Made by a program: the position numbers and the translations under genes. DNA of 64,000 bases, from positions 25,130-89,129 of the forward strand of contig ONFO01000011.1 of the NCBI GenBank assembly GCA_900317155.1. Reading direction: 5' to 3'. Shown here piece by piece: positions 36,666 through 44,383 of the stretch. Under the pieces are notes generated by a model. The model ran no database searches. It was not told the origin of the DNA and saw only the letters and a list, made by a program, of their open reading frames with translations. How positions within the stretch are numbered: the first letter of the stretch is position 1; the number at the start of each line of letters is the position of its first letter. Origin of the DNA: an uncultured Bacteroidales bacterium (GTDB taxonomy: Bacteria; Bacteroidota; Bacteroidia; Bacteroidales; F082).

Positions 36666-37661
36666 TTACATAAGTCGTAGCGAAAACGCCTCAGAATAAG
36701 GAATCAGTTGGTTACCCTCGCGATAATTCTTCCAAGCCTCTTCCTCATGGCTTCGGCCAATGATTTCTTGGGTGCTCATGGGCTGGATTTTGGCCAAAAC
36801 ATCGCCAAGTGTTTTCAGTTCCTGTTCGCTGAAAACGTTAGTGTTACACGAATCACAGCTCAATTTGGTGCTTTCCATGTCGTGCGCCACTACGATTTCC
36901 TTGCAGATGCCGTCGATGTTGTCATAGACGGTGTCGTAATGAAAGGGAACGGGCCCGTATTGGATGGCTTGGTACTGAAGTCCGCTGATGGATTGGCCAT
37001 GCTGCTTGTAGTGCAGGAAATCGGCGTAGAACATCTCCTTATTGAGTTTCGTGGGGAACAAGCCATCTTCTTTGCAAACGAAGAATTTGACCATCTCGGA
37101 TACCTTTTCGACGTTCATTTGGCCAAAGCCATTATAGACGGATCGGCGGATGTCGCGGTAGATGAGGCGCTTTTGTGCTTCGTTTTCGGGCTTTATTTCC
37201 GAGGCCAGTATGGATTGATGCACCTTGTTATATTCGGCTTCGTCAAATTCGGATCGGCTGTCTTCCAACAGATGAAGCATAAACTGGCGGTTCATGGCCG
37301 CCGAAAGCAATTTGCCGTTGGATTCGGAAGGCATCTGCCCCTTTTCGTATTGTGCATATTGGTTGACACCGAAACCGAGAATCTTTGTAATTTGCTGGTA
37401 ATTAAGTCTGTAATGCAACCGAATTTCCTTGATTTCCTCAGGGAAAGGGATGCCGTGGTTCACTCGATATTGTGAATAGAGTTCGTTGAACAGGAGTTCG
37501 TCCTGCTCCGTTGTGGTAAACCGCTCGCCAGTGTCTTCGCAGACATAATAGCGCACATGTACCGAAAACCGTTCTTTCCGGAATTCATGCTCTTCCACGG
37601 TGCTCACTTCTTTTACTTTTCCTCCAGTGAAAGGGCTTTTTATTTCGACATACTTTTCCAT
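36666..37661 (-). CDS. HTH-Panacea (SocA/DUF4065-like) antitoxin-type protein
   Basis: 331 residues. The N-terminal part (about 5-65) is laid out like the YgiT/MqsA zinc finger ('SPFTGGKVKEV', 'YYVCEDTGERFTTTEQD'), but three of the four expected cysteines are missing. An XRE-type helix-turn-helix follows (about 80-130; 'LNYQQITKILGFGVNQYAQYEKGQMPSES'). The C-terminal half (about 190-331; 'FFVCKEDGLFPTKLNKEMFYADFLHYKQHGQSIS', 'YQAIQYGPVPFHYD') is the Panacea/SocA domain known as an antitoxin module that pairs with many toxin types. The ATG at 37661 is chosen over one at 37709 because an AGGAGG stands six bases upstream. No co-directional partner gene is present. Confidence 0.82.
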   Translation of the reverse strand: MEKYVEIKSPFTGGKVKEVSTVEEHEFRKERFSVHVRYYVCEDTGERFTTTEQDELLFNELYSQYRVNHGIPFPEEIKEIRLHYRLNYQQITKILGFGVNQYAQYEKGQMPSESNGKLLSAAMNRQFMLHLLEDSRSEFDEAEYNKVHQSILASEIKPENEAQKRLIYRDIRRSVYNGFGQMNVEKVSEMVKFFVCKEDGLFPTKLNKEMFYADFLHYKQHGQSISGLQYQAIQYGPVPFHYDTVYDNIDGICKEIVVAHDMESTKLSCDSCNTNVFSEQELKTLGDVLAKIQPMSTQEIIGRSHEEEAWKNYREGNQLIPYSEAFSLRLM

Positions 37662-37667
37662 GTTATT

Positions 37668-37673
37668 CCTCCT
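37668..37673 (-). promoter_or_regulatory. Strong Shine-Dalgarno of the Panacea gene
   Basis: AGGAGG on the reverse strand, six bases before the ATG at 37661. A full Shine-Dalgarno is unusual in this window, where most genes have none, and it fixes the start. Confidence 0.7.
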
Positions 37674-37847
37674 TTTTAAATCCTCTACTTCTTGTTTCGT
37701 TTTGATCATAATCTATCTGCAATCACGATGCAAATATATGCATTTATTTTTGTTTTAAAGTGTAAATCTATTAGAAAATTGCACTTTTTAGTGCGAAAAA
37801 ATGTCGTGATGTACTTCTTGGCTTTTTTCGTTTTTGAGAAGAATGTG

Positions 37848-37856
37848 TATATTTGC
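37848..37856 (+). promoter_or_regulatory. -7 element of the 263-residue unknown gene
   Basis: TATATTTGC, full match to TAnnTTTGC, 17 bases before the ATG at 37874. No TTG at the usual distance. Confidence 0.55.
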
Positions 37857-37873
37857 AGCAAATCTAAAAGGCC

Positions 37874-38665
37874 ATGAATTCATTGGCGGTGATACACGAG
37901 AACGGAGGCATCAGACTATGTCTTGATGACGGCAGGGCTATGCTGTTTTACAAAGGTGAGACCTACACTTTCGGCTGCCATCCTTATGAGTCTATGGCGA
38001 TCATCTACAAAGCCGATGCTCCAGTAACCTATATCCATAATGCTTTTGATGTGAATGCCGAGTGTCAGGCATTTATGACAAATCCGGAACATCTTGTCAA
38101 CACCGTCACGCACCATTACCACAACGCCGAGCATTTCTGCCGACTCCTCACCGTTGCCATCGACCGAGGCTATGACTGGCAGATTGACGAGCTCGAGAAG
38201 GAGATGTTTGAACAGGTGCGTTGGGAAAACCATGAGGTGTTTTACAAGACCGATGACATCGAATTCGGGCGATATGGTGATGAGCCGGAAGATGAGATTG
38301 ATCCATCAGAACTTGACGAAGGACCTGATGCTGATATCTTGGAGCATTCGGAATATGAAATCCTTTATGTCATCATCGATGGGGTGAAGTATGTGTTGCG
38401 TGGGGATTGGATATCCACGTTGAGCTTAATAATCGCTGGTGAAAAAGGCAAGAAGGCCGTCAAAGTGCGCATACATCAATTCAACGGAATACCAGAGTCT
38501 TATCCCGGGTATTGGCGCAGTGGCGCACTTTTCTCTCTTGTTGGAGGTGGAATAAAATATAACACAGAGATATTCTGTCAGATACTAGCATACGCTGTCC
38601 GTTCAGGCAAGAAAGACTATAACCTACGCGAGATTGAGAAAGCAATAGGCTTGCGTGAAGTGTAA
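37874..38665 (+). CDS. Unrecognised 263-residue protein divergent from the Panacea gene
   Basis: I do not recognise this family. It has no signal peptide or membrane helix, so it is probably cytoplasmic. An N-terminal beta-rich part (1-60) is followed by a His-rich helix 'TVTHHYHNAEHFCRLLTVAI' (about 75-95) and a very acidic linker ('EPEDEIDPSELDEGPDAD', about 136-153). The C-terminal part has strand-rich 'YEILYVIIDGVKYVLRGDW' and ends in a helix-loop 'YNLREIEKAIGLREV'. It starts 212 bases from the Shine-Dalgarno-led Panacea gene on the other strand and has its own -7 element. Since Panacea proteins neutralise diverse toxins, this neighbour is a possible partner, but the divergent layout is not typical and the link is only inference. 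Confidence 0.7.
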   Translation: MNSLAVIHENGGIRLCLDDGRAMLFYKGETYTFGCHPYESMAIIYKADAPVTYIHNAFDVNAECQAFMTNPEHLVNTVTHHYHNAEHFCRLLTVAIDRGYDWQIDELEKEMFEQVRWENHEVFYKTDDIEFGRYGDEPEDEIDPSELDEGPDADILEHSEYEILYVIIDGVKYVLRGDWISTLSLIIAGEKGKKAVKVRIHQFNGIPESYPGYWRSGALFSLVGGGIKYNTEIFCQILAYAVRSGKKDYNLREIEKAIGLREV

Positions 38666-38678
38666 AGGGAAGTAATGG

Positions 38679-38921
38679 TTATTCGTCTTCCATCCCCGCG
38701 GCATTGATTTCGTCCAACAGTAGCATTGCCTTGTCATAGTCCTTTTCAAAGACGTAAACCGAGGCGTCGCCTTTGATGGTACTGGCTGCCCAGCCGGCAC
38801 ACAGACTCTCTTCCTGAAAGTTGCGGATGAGGAACTGGATGCCGTTCTGATCAAGAACGCTTCCGATGAACTCTGCATTGACTATTGAGCCTGAATAGAC
38901 CCTTTTGATTTCGTTTTCCAT
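38679..38921 (-). CDS. DUF2007-like small protein
   Basis: 80 residues, cytoplasmic. 'RVYSGSIVNAEFIGSVLDQNGI' followed by 'YVFEKDYDKAMLLLDEI' matches the ferredoxin-like DUF2007 fold ('putative signal-transducing protein'), where a first strand-helix is followed by a strand carrying V-x-x-x-D-x-x-x-A. No known reaction. The frame is open to 38978, but the ATG at 38921 (MENEIKRVY) fits both family length and the -7 element at 38945-38953 directly upstream. It converges with the unknown gene ending at 38665. Confidence 0.75.
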   Translation of the reverse strand: MENEIKRVYSGSIVNAEFIGSVLDQNGIQFLIRNFQEESLCAGWAASTIKGDASVYVFEKDYDKAMLLLDEINAAGMEDE

Positions 38922-38944
38922 GGCATTACTTTTTTGGTGGTGCT

Positions 38945-38953
38945 GCAAAGATA
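38945..38953 (-). promoter_or_regulatory. -7 element of the DUF2007 gene
   Basis: Reverse strand TATCTTTGC, full consensus, 24 bases before the ATG at 38921. It sits just past the stop of the upstream EamA gene, so DUF2007 can be transcribed on its own. Confidence 0.55.
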
Positions 38954-38958
38954 TATAA

Positions 38959-39870
38959 TTATTTTGATTTGTCCACATTCAGCATCACAATCGCAAACAG
39001 CATCACTAAAGCCGCTGCCCACTGCACGGGTGAATACTTTGTTCCATTCACGAAATAGTCTAATACCACGGCAGTGATGGGATACATCAGCTCAAGGAAG
39101 GTGGAAAGTGAAGCTTTCACATGGCGCAAACCGTAGTAATACAAGAAGATAGCACCAGAGCCCGTGGTTAGGCCGATGAGGGTGATGAAAAGCCAGTTGC
39201 GGGGTGTGACTTGAGAAAAGTCACCGATATGGCCAGCAAAAAGTACGATGACGAACATAATCAGCGTGGTGAAGCCATAGCGGAAGAAGGTGGAACTGAC
39301 AAAGGAATAGTTGCCCAAAATCTTCTTGGAAAACACCGTGGAACTACCGAAAGAGAAAGCCGCCAACAACGACAGCAAAGCCGCATAAACCGTGGTGATG
39401 CCCTCGGTGCTGAAATCGGGAAGCGACCATCCGAAGGTGAGGAAATAGCCACCGATGAGGGCGACGCATGCCCAAAGCGCAAAGTGCTTCTTGATTTGTT
39501 CCTTCAGAATGATGCGTGCCAAAATGACGGCAAAGACAGGTTGCAGTTTTTGGAGTAATACGACAACCGATAGGTTGTTGAAATGCAACAAAAACAGCGA
39601 CTTAACAATGGCCAAGGTACCCAAGGCGCCGCCAAACAAGGCGATGAGCAGGAAATAGATCAAGTCGGAGCGCGTCATGGTCTTCAAGTGGCGGTATTCC
39701 TTGTAGAAGAACAGGTTCATCAGCAAGAAGGGAAAGAGGTGGATCACGAAAACCACGAAAGCGGTGTTGAGGTTGTAGAGTTGCGGGGTGAGCAGTATGC
39801 CGTCCACGCCCCAAAGCATGGCGGATAAGGCCACGGCCAACGCCCCGATGAGTTTTGTATTTTCTTTCAT
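38959..39870 (-). CDS. EamA/DMT-family transporter
   Basis: 303 residues, ten hydrophobic segments in two EamA repeats (about 8-140 and 155-295; 'LLQKLQPVFAVILARIILKE' closes the first, 'FLELMYPITAVVLDYFVNGT' the second). Inner-membrane metabolite carrier with unknown substrate. It follows the exported phosphodiesterase gene by 12 bases on the same strand and is therefore probably the third gene of the pnuC operon. In that context transport of a nucleoside or vitamin-related compound is possible, but nothing in the sequence proves it. Confidence 0.85.
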   Translation of the reverse strand: MKENTKLIGALAVALSAMLWGVDGILLTPQLYNLNTAFVVFVIHLFPFLLMNLFFYKEYRHLKTMTRSDLIYFLLIALFGGALGTLAIVKSLFLLHFNNLSVVVLLQKLQPVFAVILARIILKEQIKKHFALWACVALIGGYFLTFGWSLPDFSTEGITTVYAALLSLLAAFSFGSSTVFSKKILGNYSFVSSTFFRYGFTTLIMFVIVLFAGHIGDFSQVTPRNWLFITLIGLTTGSGAIFLYYYGLRHVKASLSTFLELMYPITAVVLDYFVNGTKYSPVQWAAALVMLFAIVMLNVDKSK

Positions 39871-39882
39871 TTTGATTAGCTA

Positions 39883-40788
39883 TTATGGCTTGAAAACGCT
39901 TAAAACGGGCTTGCCTCGCCATGCCGACGGCGTTTCCAAACCAAGGATGTAAGCGATGGTGGCAGCGATATCATATTGTACCACGGGTTCTTCAATCAAG
40001 TAACCTGATTGCACATTTTTGCCAAATACGACAAAAGGACTCTCCATGTCTTCCATCGCCAAAGTGCCGTGGCCTTGCTCGTGACCGCCGTGGTCGCCCG
40101 TGACGATGATGATGGTGTCGTCGTAGATGCCGGCGTCTTTCAGGGCTTGGATGATGCGTCCCACACAAACATCGATGCGGGAGAGATAGTCGTAATAGCT
40201 CTCTGTGTACCATCCGCTACTGTGTCCAGTGCCATCAATGCCGTCGAAAACGGGGATGAAAAGCATGGGCTTTTTGGCGAGGATGTATTGCACGATGTGG
40301 TCGCAGTTGCGCTCTACCGACTGCCAGTCTTCCTTGAAATATTTCAAATGGCTAATAGACAAAGTGTCAATAACATATTTAATGCCTTCCCATTCGTAGG
40401 TGCAGCCTGTTTCTGCATCAGGGTATTGCTCGCGGACAAGGGAAAAGATAGTCGGGAAGATGCCGTTGGCATTGGTGACCATAGAGCTTACATCAGGCGT
40501 TTTCGAGTTCCAGGTGGTGTAGCCATGCACTTCTGGTCCCGCTCCCATAAACATGCTTGCCCAGTTGACGCCCGAACTTGAAGGGATGACGGAGCGCTTA
40601 TGCATCGTGTAACTTCCGTTATTCATGAGGCTTAATAGGTTGGGAACATCGTGTGCTTTATCAAAGTCATGTGAAGCCCAGCCATCAAGACCTATCAAAA
40701 CGACATGTTTTGCCAAAGGGGGTGTCTGCGCCTTTATCGGAAAGTTAAAGGCGAACAAGAACATGAAAAGAAAACTAAGGTGTCGCAT
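39883..40788 (-). CDS. Exported type I phosphodiesterase / nucleotide pyrophosphatase (alkaline phosphatase superfamily)
   Basis: 301 residues with a signal peptide (1-20, ends 'NFPIKAQ'), so periplasmic or outer-surface. The two-metal site can be followed: 'LIGLDGWAS' (first Asp), 'PSSSGVNWASMF' (nucleophile Ser/Thr region near 70), 'FDGIDGTGHSSG' (Asp and His near 185-190) and 'VTGDHGGHEQGHG' (Asp-His and final His near 235-245). This is the ENPP-like pattern, which splits nucleotide pyrophosphates or phosphodiesters. Only four bases separate it from pnuC upstream. Together they would make sense if the enzyme converts NAD or NMN outside the cell to nicotinamide riboside for PnuC, which is an inference from context. 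Confidence 0.88.
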   Translation of the reverse strand: MRHLSFLFMFLFAFNFPIKAQTPPLAKHVVLIGLDGWASHDFDKAHDVPNLLSLMNNGSYTMHKRSVIPSSSGVNWASMFMGAGPEVHGYTTWNSKTPDVSSMVTNANGIFPTIFSLVREQYPDAETGCTYEWEGIKYVIDTLSISHLKYFKEDWQSVERNCDHIVQYILAKKPMLFIPVFDGIDGTGHSSGWYTESYYDYLSRIDVCVGRIIQALKDAGIYDDTIIIVTGDHGGHEQGHGTLAMEDMESPFVVFGKNVQSGYLIEEPVVQYDIAATIAYILGLETPSAWRGKPVLSVFKP

Positions 40789-40792
40789 GGTG

Positions 40793-41509
40793 TTATTGTC
40801 TTAAGAGTTTGTCATTGGCAGAGGCTTCCTTCTCCCAGCGTACGCACATGATGAGGGAGTTGACGAGATAAACGATGTACATCATCGTGATGGGGAAATT
40901 TCCTGCCTTGATATACATGAAGATGCTGACGCAGTTGATGGCAATCCAAAGCCACCACTGCTCGCTGAACATCCTGACCATCAGTATCATGGCTACGACT
41001 TGCATCACGGCCTTGGCTGAGTCGGCATAGGGCGCCAAATCATTGGTGTACCGTTGCATGATATAACCAACGACAGCTGTGCCCACCACGATGATGGCAA
41101 GACTGATGAGTCGGGTTTTGTTGCTGGCATGGATTTTCCTCACCTCGTGGGTCTCCTTGTTCATGTTTTTCGACCAGGTGAAGAATCCCACAAACTGCAT
41201 GACGAAGTTGTAGACGGTCACGCCGAAGTCGGCATAAAGTCTGGAAATCAAGGTGATGTAAATCATCAGGCAGCAATGGATGAAGCCGAAGAGGTAGTTG
41301 GAGAGCTTGCCTTTGCCGCCGAGCACCACGTTGATGATGCCGCAGGTCGCCGCCACGATGTGAATCCAATAGAACTGGTCGTTGGCTTTGTCGTATTTGA
41401 ACAGGATGGACATTACTGTGATGACGACGCTCACTGTAACCAGCCAAATGATGTCGAATGGTTTCCATCCGGAAAACTCATCGCGAATCAGGTCTTTGAA
41501 TTTCTGCAT
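40793..41509 (-). CDS. pnuC: PnuC-type nicotinamide riboside (or related vitamin) transporter
   Basis: 238 residues with seven to eight membrane helices. The PnuC motif region is present: 'WIHIVAATCGIINVVLGGKG' and 'NYLFGFIHCCLMIYITLISR', then 'LYADFGVTVYNFVMQFVGFF' and the conserved 'WLWIAINCVSIFMYIKAG' near the end. PnuC proteins move unphosphorylated pyridine nucleosides by facilitated diffusion; Bacteroidota relatives (PnuT) may carry thiamine, which cannot be excluded. The frame is open to 41551, but the ATG at 41509 (MQKFKDLI) follows the -7 element at 41540-41548. It is the first gene of the likely operon pnuC-phosphodiesterase-EamA. No TPP riboswitch is seen in the 30-base leader, which argues against the thiamine role. 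Confidence 0.9.
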   Translation of the reverse strand: MQKFKDLIRDEFSGWKPFDIIWLVTVSVVITVMSILFKYDKANDQFYWIHIVAATCGIINVVLGGKGKLSNYLFGFIHCCLMIYITLISRLYADFGVTVYNFVMQFVGFFTWSKNMNKETHEVRKIHASNKTRLISLAIIVVGTAVVGYIMQRYTNDLAPYADSAKAVMQVVAMILMVRMFSEQWWLWIAINCVSIFMYIKAGNFPITMMYIVYLVNSLIMCVRWEKEASANDKLLRQ

Positions 41510-41539
41510 GATAGTGATGGTTGTTTGATGGTTTGCGGG

Positions 41540-41548
41540 GCAAAGATA
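41540..41548 (-). promoter_or_regulatory. -7 element of the pnuC operon
   Basis: Reverse strand TATCTTTGC, full TAnnTTTGC match, 31 bases before the pnuC ATG at 41509. Confidence 0.55.
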
Positions 41549-41602
41549 CAATTTAATTGCAAATAGCCACGAGTATGTGTTTCATCATTTCCTGAGAATT
41601 GT

Positions 41603-41611
41603 TATCTTTGC
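41603..41611 (+). promoter_or_regulatory. -7 element of rarA
   Basis: TATCTTTGC, full match, 15 bases before the ATG at 41626. A possible start in the longer frame (41599) lies upstream of this element and is therefore not used. Confidence 0.55.
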
Positions 41612-41625
41612 CAAAAAATTCAACA

Positions 41626-42909
41626 ATGCAATCCACCATCCCTTTAGCGGAACGCCTGCGCCCGACCTCGCTCGACGACTACATCGGTCAGAAGCACATC
41701 ATCGGCGAACATGCCGTTCTGCGTCGCGCCATCGAAACAGGGCGTGTTCCGTCCATGATTTTCTGGGGACCACCTGGCGTGGGCAAGACGACTTTGGCCT
41801 ACATCATCTCCAAGCAGGTGAAACGTCAGTTCTTTCAGCTGAGTGCGGTCAGCAGTGGCGTGAAGGAAGTGCGCGAAGTCATTGACCGTGCAAGGATGCT
41901 GCCCGAGGCACCTATATTATTTATAGACGAAATACACCGTTTTAGCAAGTCGCAGCAGGATTCCTTGCTTGGTGCGGTGGAGCGCGGCCTGGTCACCTTG
42001 ATTGGCGCGACGACGGAGAACCCTAGTTTTGAGGTCATTTCACCCTTGCTTTCGCGTTGTCAGGTGTACGTGCTCAAGTCGTTGGAAAAGGAGGACTTGG
42101 AAATCCTGTTGGCCAAGGCGGTGAAAGCATTGGAATATGATTTCGGCAAGAAAATCACCGTAAAGGAGCCTGAGGCTTTGATGCAAATCAGTGGTGGAGA
42201 TGGACGCAAGTTATTGAATGCCATAGAATTGGTTGTTACTTCGCTGAACGATTTGGATGAAACTGCTGAGGAATTGGTCATTACTAACCAGTTCACCACC
42301 GATTGCATACAAAGCAACTTAGTGAAGTATGACAAGCAAGGCGAGATGCACTATGACATCATCTCGGCTTTTATCAAGAGCATGCGCGGCAGCGACCCCA
42401 ACGCGGCGCTCTATTACCTTGCCCGCATGATTGAAGCAGGGGAGGACCCACTTTTCATCGCTCGACGTATGCTCATCCTTTCATCGGAAGACATCGGCAA
42501 CGCCAATCCGAATGCCCTGCTGCTGGCAAACGCCTGCTTTGATGCGGTGAACAAAATCGGCTGGCCTGAGAGCCGTATCATTTTGGCGCAAACGGTCACT
42601 TATTTGGCCTCTTCGCCCAAGAGCAACGCTGCGGTGGCTGCCATCGATGCAGCTCAGGCCTTGGTGCGGCAAACTGGCGATTTGTCAGTGCCTTTGCATT
42701 TGCGTAACGCTCCGACAAAACTGATGAAAGACCTCGGCTATGCTGACGGTTACAAGTATGCGCATGCCTATCAAGGCAATTTTGTGGAACAAGAATTTTT
42801 GCCTACCGAAATTTCTGGCACGGTTTTGTATGAGCCTCAGGATAACCCGCGTGAGCGTGAGTTACGCAAGAACCTACGCGAGAAGTGGAAGGAGAAATAT
42901 GGGTATTAG
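41626..42909 (+). CDS. rarA: Replication-associated recombination protein A (RarA/MgsA)
   Basis: 427 residues. An AAA+ ATPase acting at stalled replication forks. 'LAERLRPTSLDDYIGQKH' opens the protein; Walker A 'GPPGVGKTT' lies near 47-55, Walker B '[10 protein letters not shown]' near 100 and sensor 1 'LIGATTENPSFEV' near 127. The C-terminal tetramerisation region carries 'SAFIKSMRGSDPNAALYYLARMIEAGEDP' and 'KYAHAYQGNFVEQEFLP', both diagnostic of RarA over RuvB. Cytoplasmic. The start is set by the -7 element 15 bases upstream. Confidence 0.96.
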   Translation: MQSTIPLAERLRPTSLDDYIGQKHIIGEHAVLRRAIETGRVPSMIFWGPPGVGKTTLAYIISKQVKRQFFQLSAVSSGVKEVREVIDRARMLPEAPILFIDEIHRFSKSQQDSLLGAVERGLVTLIGATTENPSFEVISPLLSRCQVYVLKSLEKEDLEILLAKAVKALEYDFGKKITVKEPEALMQISGGDGRKLLNAIELVVTSLNDLDETAEELVITNQFTTDCIQSNLVKYDKQGEMHYDIISAFIKSMRGSDPNAALYYLARMIEAGEDPLFIARRMLILSSEDIGNANPNALLLANACFDAVNKIGWPESRIILAQTVTYLASSPKSNAAVAAIDAAQALVRQTGDLSVPLHLRNAPTKLMKDLGYADGYKYAHAYQGNFVEQEFLPTEISGTVLYEPQDNPRERELRKNLREKWKEKYGY

Positions 42910-42973
42910 TTTAGGGTATAAAGTTTAGAGATGTAGCGCTGTCACACTGTGGCAGCCGAAACAAAAAAAAGAC

Positions 42974-43696
42974 ATGAGCGAAGAAAACAAAGAAAAAAGC
43001 ATTAGCCTGTGGAACAGGGTGCTAGAAACCAGCCTGCGTCTGCCTTTCGTGAAGGTGGACCGCGATGAGTTCCTGACCAAGGAACTGACTAAATTCTGTA
43101 CACCCATGGAGGTGATGACTGCATTGGACGACTCGCCAGTGAAGGTGCTCAGCAAGAAAGAGATCGACAAGCTGGCCAACCAGTGCATCAACTACCACTT
43201 GACCATGGTGTGCGGGACATCGGCTTTGATGGGCTTGCCAGGTGGCTGGTGGATGGCGGGAGCCATTCCTGCCGACATTACCCAGTTTTATGGCCACATC
43301 CTTGCGTTGATGCAGAAACTCATTTACTTATACGGCTGGCCAGCACTGACCAATGTCAACAAGCAACTCGACGACGAGTCGTTGAACATCATGACGCTCT
43401 TCGTGGGTGCGATGATGGGCAACAAGCTTGCTGTTGAGGCCTTGACCAAGGTGGTAGGCCAGATTTCCAAGAATGCGGGAATAAAGATTTCAGAGGGTGT
43501 CATGGCACATTATGCCATCAAAATCGCACAATGGATTGGCATCAACATGACCAAGGAAGGCTTTGCCAAAGGCGTAGGAAAAGTGCTTCCCCTTGTAGGT
43601 GCACCTATCTCAGCTACAATTACATACTACACATTCCGACCTATGGCTCGTCGGCTCAAGAAGCATCTTGACGAGCTGTATGACATGCGGCATTGA
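42974..43696 (+). CDS. EcsC-like protein
   Basis: 240 residues. 'CGTSALMGLPGGWWMAGAIP', 'ADITQFYGHILALMQKLIYLYGWP' and the C-terminal 'LPLVGAPISATITYYTFRPMARR' match the EcsC family, named after the third gene of the Bacillus ecs locus. The family's function is unknown. Hydrophobic helices around 78-115 and 205-225 may dip into the membrane. It lies 64 bases after rarA with no promoter visible in between, so it may be read through from rarA. A 15-base hairpin follows. Confidence 0.8.
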   Translation: MSEENKEKSISLWNRVLETSLRLPFVKVDRDEFLTKELTKFCTPMEVMTALDDSPVKVLSKKEIDKLANQCINYHLTMVCGTSALMGLPGGWWMAGAIPADITQFYGHILALMQKLIYLYGWPALTNVNKQLDDESLNIMTLFVGAMMGNKLAVEALTKVVGQISKNAGIKISEGVMAHYAIKIAQWIGINMTKEGFAKGVGKVLPLVGAPISATITYYTFRPMARRLKKHLDELYDMRH

Positions 43697-43718
43697 ATCA
43701 AAGAGTAACTGTTCTGAG

Positions 43719-43780
43719 TACGGAAACGTCCATGTCATTCCACTGGGAACCTATGGACGTTTCCGTATTAGCGTTATTTT
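43719..43780 (+). terminator. Long hairpin terminator after the EcsC-like gene
   Basis: Fifteen-base perfect inverted repeat, TACGGAAACGTCCAT (43719-43733) and its complement (43753-43767), around a 19-base loop, with TTATTTTTT starting eight bases further on. The T-run overlaps the 3' end of the convergent small gene. Confidence 0.65.
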
Positions 43781-44013
43781 TTGAATTCAGTCTCGAAAAT
43801 GTCGTGCAGCTGACGGTCAGGTGTCTGAAGGATGGACTTGTAGTTCATCTTTTTCTCTGTCATCAGCCAGTTGGTGTATTCGTCAACAAAACTCTTGATT
43901 TCTGATTGGTTCATCTTTATGTAGATCAAGTTGAGTTTTGCCTTGGCTTCAGTTTCATTCAGACCATCATTATTCATGATCATTTCGGTGAGTTTGTCCA
44001 TTGCTCTTTCCAT
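43774..44013 (-). CDS. Small hypothetical protein, 79 residues
   Basis: Not recognised. A mostly helical, charged protein without Cys or signal peptide ('MDKLTEMIMNNDGLNETEAKAKL', 'SEIKSFVDEYTNWLMTEKKMNY'). The reading is supported by a full Bacteroidota promoter (-33 and -7) 28 bases upstream and by the convergent terminator at its end. An ATG four codons in (MDKLTE) is an equally possible start. Confidence 0.65.
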   Translation of the reverse strand: MERAMDKLTEMIMNNDGLNETEAKAKLNLIYIKMNQSEIKSFVDEYTNWLMTEKKMNYKSILQTPDRQLHDIFETEFKK

Positions 44014-44040
44014 AGTAATAGATTTTATGTTTTTCGGGGT

Positions 44041-44072
44041 GCAAATTTAGATAGAAAAACTGTTTTTGTCAA
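44041..44072 (-). promoter_or_regulatory. Promoter of the 79-residue gene
   Basis: Reverse strand: TTG (44072-44070), 20-base spacer, TAAATTTGC (44049-44041). Complete consensus match. Confidence 0.65.
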
Positions 44073-44178
44073 GATTTGGGAGAAAAAATCCTCTTTTATC
44101 ATTGTTAAGATTTCTCTCTTGTCAATTAGTTGGATAATAACCAATGAGATAAAAAATCACTTTTTTTTGAAAAAACAC

Positions 44179-44208
44179 TTGCATTTTAGAAAAAAATAGT
44201 ATTTTTGC
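44179..44208 (+). promoter_or_regulatory. Promoter of a candidate small RNA
   Basis: TTG (44179-44181), 18-base spacer, TATTTTTGC (44200-44208). Transcription would begin at about 44212, at the first base of the first hairpin and far from any start codon. Confidence 0.55.
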
Positions 44209-44330
44209 AGCGCTTCTTGAATAAAGAAGCCTTGCAGGAATGATAATTTCTGCAAGAAAAAGGTTTCATAAATTTTGGTTTTTGGTTCTTGAAAATCCTG
44301 GCGTTTTTTTTGCCGGGATTTTCTTGTTTA
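44209..44330 (+). ncRNA. Candidate structured small RNA or long leader
   Basis: Three consecutive stem-loops fill this 120-base stretch. Hairpin 1: GCTTCTT/AAGAAGC (44212-44230). Hairpin 2 directly abutting: CTTGCAGGAA/TTTCTGCAAG with one G-U (44231-44256). Hairpin 3: GAAAATCCTGGC/GCCGGGATTTTC with one G-U (44291-44323), its loop being a run of T, followed by TTGTTTA. A promoter ends just before hairpin 1, and a second, separate promoter for the metalloprotease gene begins within the right foot of hairpin 3. That makes an independent RNA more likely than a leader. There is no open frame of note. The rest of the 370-base gap (44014-44383) holds promoters only. No match to a named RNA family is claimed. 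Confidence 0.45.
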
Positions 44331-44353
44331 TATAGGGAAATCACTATTTTTGC
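44324..44353 (+). promoter_or_regulatory. Promoter of the M6 metalloprotease gene
   Basis: TTG (44324-44326), 18-base spacer, TATTTTTGC (44345-44353), 30 bases before the ATG. Confidence 0.6.
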
Positions 44354-44383
44354 CGCAATAAAAAACAAATAATCTCTCTAAAA

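Noticed and set aside
41510-41625. Thiamine (TPP) riboswitch upstream of pnuC
   Set aside because: The leader is about 30 bases, too short, and lacks the conserved THI-box strings.
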